Origin: Ruminococcus sp. | GTDB lineage: Bacteria; Bacillota; Clostridia; Oscillospirales; Ruminococcaceae | Direction of reading: 5' to 3' | NCBI GenBank assembly: GCA_017542475.1 | Contig: JAFXXD010000038.1 | Coordinates: forward strand, 62,001-126,000 | DNA length: 64,000 nt | In this document: piece after piece, positions 60,186-64,000 of the stretch | How the letters are laid out: the number at the start of each line of letters is the position of its first letter | Position numbering within the stretch: the first letter of the stretch is position 1 | Position numbers and translations under genes: made by a program | Notes under the pieces: generated by a model | Seen by the model: the letters and a program-made list of their open reading frames with translations, nothing else | What the model was told of the DNA's origin: nothing | Databases searched by the model: none

Positions 60186-62330
60186 TTACATTACAGAACC
60201 GAATTTATTGATTTTCCAGCCTTCGTCAGTCTTGATAAACCTGAACACACAAGCGGGACTGACAGAATCGCCGTTGAATACATATTCGCTCTCGGGTATA
60301 TCATAGACTACGGCAACGTTAACGGTTTTTTCATCAATAACAGTTACTGCTATTTCATAAGAAGCGTCAAACGGATAGTACGGAATCATAAAGTTAGCAG
60401 AAGGGTTTTTGTAAACTTCACCGTTGCAGTAGATGAAATAGTATCCGAACGGCGTGTTCAATGTGCTTTCTGCGTACAAATCAATCCAAGTGTAGCCCTC
60501 GGGAGTGTCACCGAAATCCCTGTCAGTCCACAATTTGTGATTATCGTCGCCCAGCAGATAAATCTTTTCTATTAAATCAGATGTAAAGAGCCTGTTTATC
60601 TCTTCTTCGAGCTGTGAGGGCGTTGTATAATCAGGATTTGTGTACTTCCTGAATACTCCCTCCTTCTGAGAGGTGAGCCAATAGGAGACATTGTCATTTT
60701 CATCGGCGTATTTATCACTGCACAGTGCATTTGCAAGCTTGTTATAGTCAAGGAAAAGCTGCTCGAGTTCCTGAGTGTTTACAGATGATGTTTCTTCTCC
60801 GTAAACATAAGTTACACCCGAAAGCTTCCACTCGTCGCCCGAATTAAAGCCCTTCCAGAGCGTGAATTCAAATGTTAACGGCATTACGTTGAGCTCGGCA
60901 GTCTGCGACCTGTAGCCCGTCTTGCGGCGGAATACTATCTCATTCTCGGACTGGCTGACTATTTCGGGCTCGTCAGTGAAAGGAGCAAACAAATCATAGT
61001 CGATGAGATGCTTCCAATTCGCCTCCGAATAAATCGCGCCCTTGTATTCGATAAAATACGGGTCTTTATCCGCGAAGCTGATGTGGTCGCCGTTATTATA
61101 GCTGTCGTCAAGCTTATAGAACGAATTTTCGCCGTACATCTTTTCAAAGAATGCTTCGTCCATTCCCGAAAGCTGCTTTATCTCGTCGATAGAATGGGCG
61201 TTCCAGAACACATTGTCCTCTTTTGTGTAGTCGTCAACTATCCTGTCATAATGCTTCTCGAAGTCTGTGCCGCCTATCTCAACATAGAAATTCAAGGTAT
61301 CGTCCTCAGAGGCGGGACGCTCGAAGATGTACTCCTCAAGCTGGATATAGCGGTCGGAGAAGCTCTTGCACGTTTCTGAAACAGCAAGTTTGGGTTCATT
61401 ATGCTGAACATTCACCTTTTCATCGTCTATCTTGGTGGAGGCAATGCGCCACTCGCCATCATTGCTGCGAATGACCTCGAAAACGTAGGGTATTACATTC
61501 GTTTCCTTAACGAAATCATCAGCAGTTGGATCGAACAGCATTACCTCAGAGTTGAACTCGACCTTCACCGTGAACGAATCCTCATTCATCTCCGTGATAT
61601 CAAATGTGTCGCAGGTAAGATGATTTTTGACGTCAAAGTTATAGTCGTTATAATAGGTGTAGAGCTCGCCGTTGTAGAGGAAGAACCGCGCATTTGCGTC
61701 CTCGGCGTAGAAATCATAGGGAGAATAGCTCTCGCCTTCTACGAAGCTGCTCCTGTCGATAGCGTCACTGAGGTCGAAATTGTCATTGAGGTATTCCTCG
61801 GTCATATATTTCGCTCCGAGTGCGCGGAAGTCGTCTATGCTGTTGAAGTTACTGTCGGCATAGCGAGCGATCTTTATCTCCTCGTCACCGACGCGGAGAG
61901 TGACTATCGTGCTCGGGTCGCCCTGCGGGTACTCCAGCCTTGTGCGGAATTCGGCATAGCCGTCAAGGAGGTAGCGTGCTATTTCCTCGTAGTCCTGCTC
62001 GCTCGAAGGCGACATCATATCCACAGCCGTGCTGTCGTTGAAGCCGTCGAGGCTGCCGTTCCTGATGTAGTAGGCAAGTCCGCCCGAGCCCGCAAGCAGT
62101 ACGCCTGCCGCCGCAACCGAGGCGAGCCTGCGCTTCCATACGGGGCGCGAGTAACGCTCAACGCCGCTGACAGAATCTCCCGCTACGAATTTTTTGTCTG
62201 TATCCTTATTGAACTTTCTTTCGCTCATCTTATATAACCTGTTCCTTTCCTCGGCAGTCAGCAGAGGAAGCTGTTCGGGCATTTCGCCCTCGGAGCAGTT
62301 GAACAGCTCGTCGATATTCGTTTTTCTCAT
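60186..62330 (-). CDS. Membrane-anchored protein paired with a sigma factor (putative anti-sigma/sensor)
   Basis: 714 residues. A cytoplasmic N-terminus of about 65 residues precedes one membrane helix (LASVAAAGVLLAGSGGLAYYI). The outside part seems to hold three diverged repeats of about 200 residues, each ending in a W-K/R-I/L turn (GEWRIAST, DEWKLSGV, EGWKINKF), resembling NTF2-like domains. Its ATG overlaps the sigma-factor stop by 4 bp (ATGA), the usual arrangement for a sigma factor and its regulator. What it senses is unknown. Confidence 0.75.
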   Translation of the reverse strand: MRKTNIDELFNCSEGEMPEQLPLLTAEERNRLYKMSERKFNKDTDKKFVAGDSVSGVERYSRPVWKRRLASVAAAGVLLAGSGGLAYYIRNGSLDGFNDSTAVDMMSPSSEQDYEEIARYLLDGYAEFRTRLEYPQGDPSTIVTLRVGDEEIKIARYADSNFNSIDDFRALGAKYMTEEYLNDNFDLSDAIDRSSFVEGESYSPYDFYAEDANARFFLYNGELYTYYNDYNFDVKNHLTCDTFDITEMNEDSFTVKVEFNSEVMLFDPTADDFVKETNVIPYVFEVIRSNDGEWRIASTKIDDEKVNVQHNEPKLAVSETCKSFSDRYIQLEEYIFERPASEDDTLNFYVEIGGTDFEKHYDRIVDDYTKEDNVFWNAHSIDEIKQLSGMDEAFFEKMYGENSFYKLDDSYNNGDHISFADKDPYFIEYKGAIYSEANWKHLIDYDLFAPFTDEPEIVSQSENEIVFRRKTGYRSQTAELNVMPLTFEFTLWKGFNSGDEWKLSGVTYVYGEETSSVNTQELEQLFLDYNKLANALCSDKYADENDNVSYWLTSQKEGVFRKYTNPDYTTPSQLEEEINRLFTSDLIEKIYLLGDDNHKLWTDRDFGDTPEGYTWIDLYAESTLNTPFGYYFIYCNGEVYKNPSANFMIPYYPFDASYEIAVTVIDEKTVNVAVVYDIPESEYVFNGDSVSPACVFRFIKTDEGWKINKFGSVM

Positions 62331-62893
62331 ATCTCCTCAACTCCCTTTTCCGCCAGCATTTCCTTCAGCTTCGCCCTCGCACGGGTGCTCCGCTTCTGGA
62401 CTGCCGAATCAGTCATTTTCAGCACGGCGGCTATCTCGCGGACAGTCCGCCCGTAGTAATACTGCTGGGTGATTATAGTCGTGTCGGGTTCGCCGAGAGC
62501 CGCAATACAGCCGCGGAGTATGCGTCCTATCTCGGAGCGCTCTGCATTTTCGGCGACGTCCTCGGCGGAGCGGAGCTCCCCTGCTGTGTCGTCTATCGGG
62601 ACTGTCCGACCGCTCTTTGCCGAGAGCCTGCGGAAATAGTCCGTAGCCGTCCTTCGTGCGATAATGCCGATTATGCCCTTGAGGTCGCCGTCGTAGCCGT
62701 TATCGGTACAACACGCGCGGTAGACCTCGGCGAAAATGTCGCTGACACATTCCTCGACGTCCTCGCGGCTCGCACAGCTTTTCAGCTTCATCGCCGCGAT
62801 AGCGTAGACATACGCGCAGTATTCGTCGAAGAGCGCACGCCGCCCCTTCTCGGCTGACTGGTGCATAAGCTTCCTGAGCTCGCTGTCCGTCAT
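62327..62893 (-). CDS. Sigma-70-family (ECF-type) RNA polymerase sigma factor
   Basis: 188 residues. Region 2 spans about 20-95 (FDEYCAYVYAIAAMKLKS; ARRTATDYFRRLSAK) and region 4 has the helix-turn-helix TVREIAAVLKMTDSAVQKRS. The ATG at 62893 has AAAGGTGGTGA upstream; ATGs 9 and 21 codons earlier are less likely. Transcribed with its membrane partner from a promoter near 62978-63005. Confidence 0.88.
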   Translation of the reverse strand: MTDSELRKLMHQSAEKGRRALFDEYCAYVYAIAAMKLKSCASREDVEECVSDIFAEVYRACCTDNGYDGDLKGIIGIIARRTATDYFRRLSAKSGRTVPIDDTAGELRSAEDVAENAERSEIGRILRGCIAALGEPDTTIITQQYYYGRTVREIAAVLKMTDSAVQKRSTRARAKLKEMLAEKGVEEI

Positions 62894-62977
62894 ACAGTCA
62901 CCACCTTTGAAACGTTTCATTATAACTACTCGCAGTACACGTCCACTTTCGGACACAGAAAGTATAATTCTTTCATT

Positions 62978-63005
62978 ATTATATCATACAAGTCAATGCT
63001 GTCAA
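62978..63005 (-). promoter_or_regulatory. Promoter of the sigma factor operon
   Basis: TTGACA (63005-63000) and TATAAT (62983-62978), 16-bp spacer. A TATAAT also lies nearer the gene (about 62923) without a clear -35. Confidence 0.6.
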
Positions 63006-63042
63006 GAAAAAAACTTACCGAGCTCATAATGGCTCGGTAAGT
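63006..63042 (-). terminator. Terminator of the GH26 gene
   Basis: ACTTACCGAGC / GCTCGGTAAGT stem with seven Ts following on the - strand. Confidence 0.88.
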
Positions 63043-63063
63043 CAGAGAAGTATGAATAGATGA

Positions 63064-64000
63064 TTATTTCTTGTAGGATTCGGGGAGAGAGTCGATCTTA
63101 CCCGCGTCAAGCTTCTGTATCGCGAGCGCGTCCTTTGCGGTTATACCGTCGCCGTTGTCGGAGACATCGGCATTGGCGGCACCCTCAGGCTGGAGCGCGT
63201 ATTTATCCTTGTTGGCTATGCTTTGCAGTATCGCTACAGCATCCGCGACCGTAACCTTCTTGTCGAGGTTAGCGTCTCCCCAAAGCCTGTCACTGTCGGT
63301 GGAGGAGGTAGTGGTTACGGAGGTAGTTGCTGTTGTGGTGGTTTTGCTCGTAGCGTTAGTCGAGGGCTTGGTGCCGCTCTCCTCCTGCATAGGATAGGTC
63401 TTGAGGTCAGGGAGCTCGTCAAGCGTTATGCAGTAGTCGCTGTTATATATCTCGATGAGGTTGTCAACAGGGTTGTTCTGCTCGCTTGTGAGGTAGTTCA
63501 TATACCACGGGCAGAAATAGAGCCACGCCGCCTTGTCATTGACGAGGTTTTCGAGCGAAGGAATGGAGTCGTTCTCGGTCATAGCGACCATCTTCTGACC
63601 GTCTGTACCCTGTACAAGGCTGTAGAACGTCGAAGCAATAGAGCTGAGATTGGGCTGACCGTCCATAGCGTTGTACTTGTCGTAGCCGACGATATCTACC
63701 ACATCGTCCCCGGGGTACCAGTCAGCTGCGGCAGGAGAAGTAGAGCCTGTCCACTCCCATATGAGGTTGTCGAGCCCGTACTCGTTGGTGAGCTTGTCGT
63801 AAAGCAGACGGTAGAGCTGCTTGCAGGGCTCAGGACCCTCGGCTCCCCACCAGAACCATGCGCCCTCAGCCTCGTGGAGAGGTCGCCACAGTATCGGAAC
63901 ATCGGCGTCTTTAAGCTTCTGGAGCTCGCCCGCTATGAGCTCGATATCGGCAAGGAGCTTCTTGTTCTCCCAAGTGCCGTCCTCGAGCGCACGGGAAATG
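63064..64000 (-). CDS. GH26 beta-mannanase with dockerin (partial, N-terminus outside window)
   Basis: 312 codons visible; the frame is open to the right edge. The C-terminal part of a GH26 barrel shows the acid/base motif WRPLHEAEGAWFWWG and a nucleophile region VAMTENDSIP. A Thr/Ser-rich linker (KTTTTATTSVTTTS) and a type I dockerin (DANLDKKVTVADAV, DVSDNGDGITAKDAL) follow. It should hydrolyse beta-1,4-mannan or related hemicellulose on a cellulosome. Internal GTG codons are not the start. Terminator at 63006. Confidence 0.93.
   Translation of the reverse strand, partial: ISRALEDGTWENKKLLADIELIAGELQKLKDADVPILWRPLHEAEGAWFWWGAEGPEPCKQLYRLLYDKLTNEYGLDNLIWEWTGSTSPAAADWYPGDDVVDIVGYDKYNAMDGQPNLSSIASTFYSLVQGTDGQKMVAMTENDSIPSLENLVNDKAAWLYFCPWYMNYLTSEQNNPVDNLIEIYNSDYCITLDELPDLKTYPMQEESGTKPSTNATSKTTTTATTSVTTTSSTDSDRLWGDANLDKKVTVADAVAILQSIANKDKYALQPEGAANADVSDNGDGITAKDALAIQKLDAGKIDSLPESYKK

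Noticed and set aside
63696..63902. A 68-codon - strand frame at the right edge
   Set aside because: A different frame from the GH26 gene, which continues uninterrupted through this stretch.

Overview
This is a chromosomal window from an anaerobic, fibre-degrading Firmicute, most likely Ruminococcus or a close relative in the Oscillospiraceae. The evidence is three dockerin-bearing secreted proteins (a protein of unknown function at 6167, a GH53 galactanase at 48726, a GH26 mannanase at the right edge), a pyruvate formate-lyase, T-box and lysine riboswitch control, and housekeeping promoters that nearly all read TTGACA-17 bp-TATAAT. Most of the window has ordinary GC-rich coding sequence. The stretch from about 8.0 to 12.3 kb is clearly more AT-rich.

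Layout. 1-7.8 kb: edge of an AraR-like repressor; a Gfo/Idh oxidoreductase; a leftward operon fhs-tsaE-tsaB-rpiB-(GNAT+upp); a dockerin protein; an orphan response regulator. 8.0-12.3 kb: a small element inserted in the 3' half of a tRNA-Thr gene. It is bounded by a 48-bp direct repeat, has no integrase, and carries an RNA-ligase (rtcB) operon with a leader peptide and attenuator plus a decapitated type IIG restriction-modification gene. 12.4-15.6 kb: a tyrosine T-box operon (dcd, membrane protein, tyrS) and tRNA-Pro. 15.6-29.7 kb: a large membrane protein, a solute-binding lipoprotein, a repeat/LRR protein, tyrA, a small transporter, a degenerate GGDEF protein, an AI-2E transporter, and a pyruvate formate-lyase whose glycyl-radical domain is a separate gene.

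29.7-34.5 kb: a lysine-riboswitch operon asd-dapA-dapB-ddh, which makes meso-diaminopimelate by the one-step dehydrogenase route, followed by a small gene whose ribosome-binding site lies inside a terminator-like stem. 34.5-41.2 kb: AlkD-like protein, queA, PAS protein, tgt, a HAD phosphatase, and a pair of unknown genes, one SUFU-like. 41.2-48.7 kb: secA, then lipoprotein-methyltransferase-hslO-lipoprotein-hflX. 48.7-54.7 kb: GH53 galactanase, a TIGR04076-type protein, and an asparagine T-box operon asnS-methyltransferase-asnA. 54.7-60.0 kb: aroC-DAHP synthase-crcB, an Rrf2 regulator, cysK and an EFR1-type ferredoxin. 60.2-64 kb: a sigma factor with its membrane-anchored partner, and the GH26 mannanase running off the edge.

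The features most worth following up are the tRNA-Thr element with its attenuated rtcB operon, the split pyruvate formate-lyase, and the GNAT-UPRT continuous frame. Family assignments rest on motifs read by eye; no database search was run.
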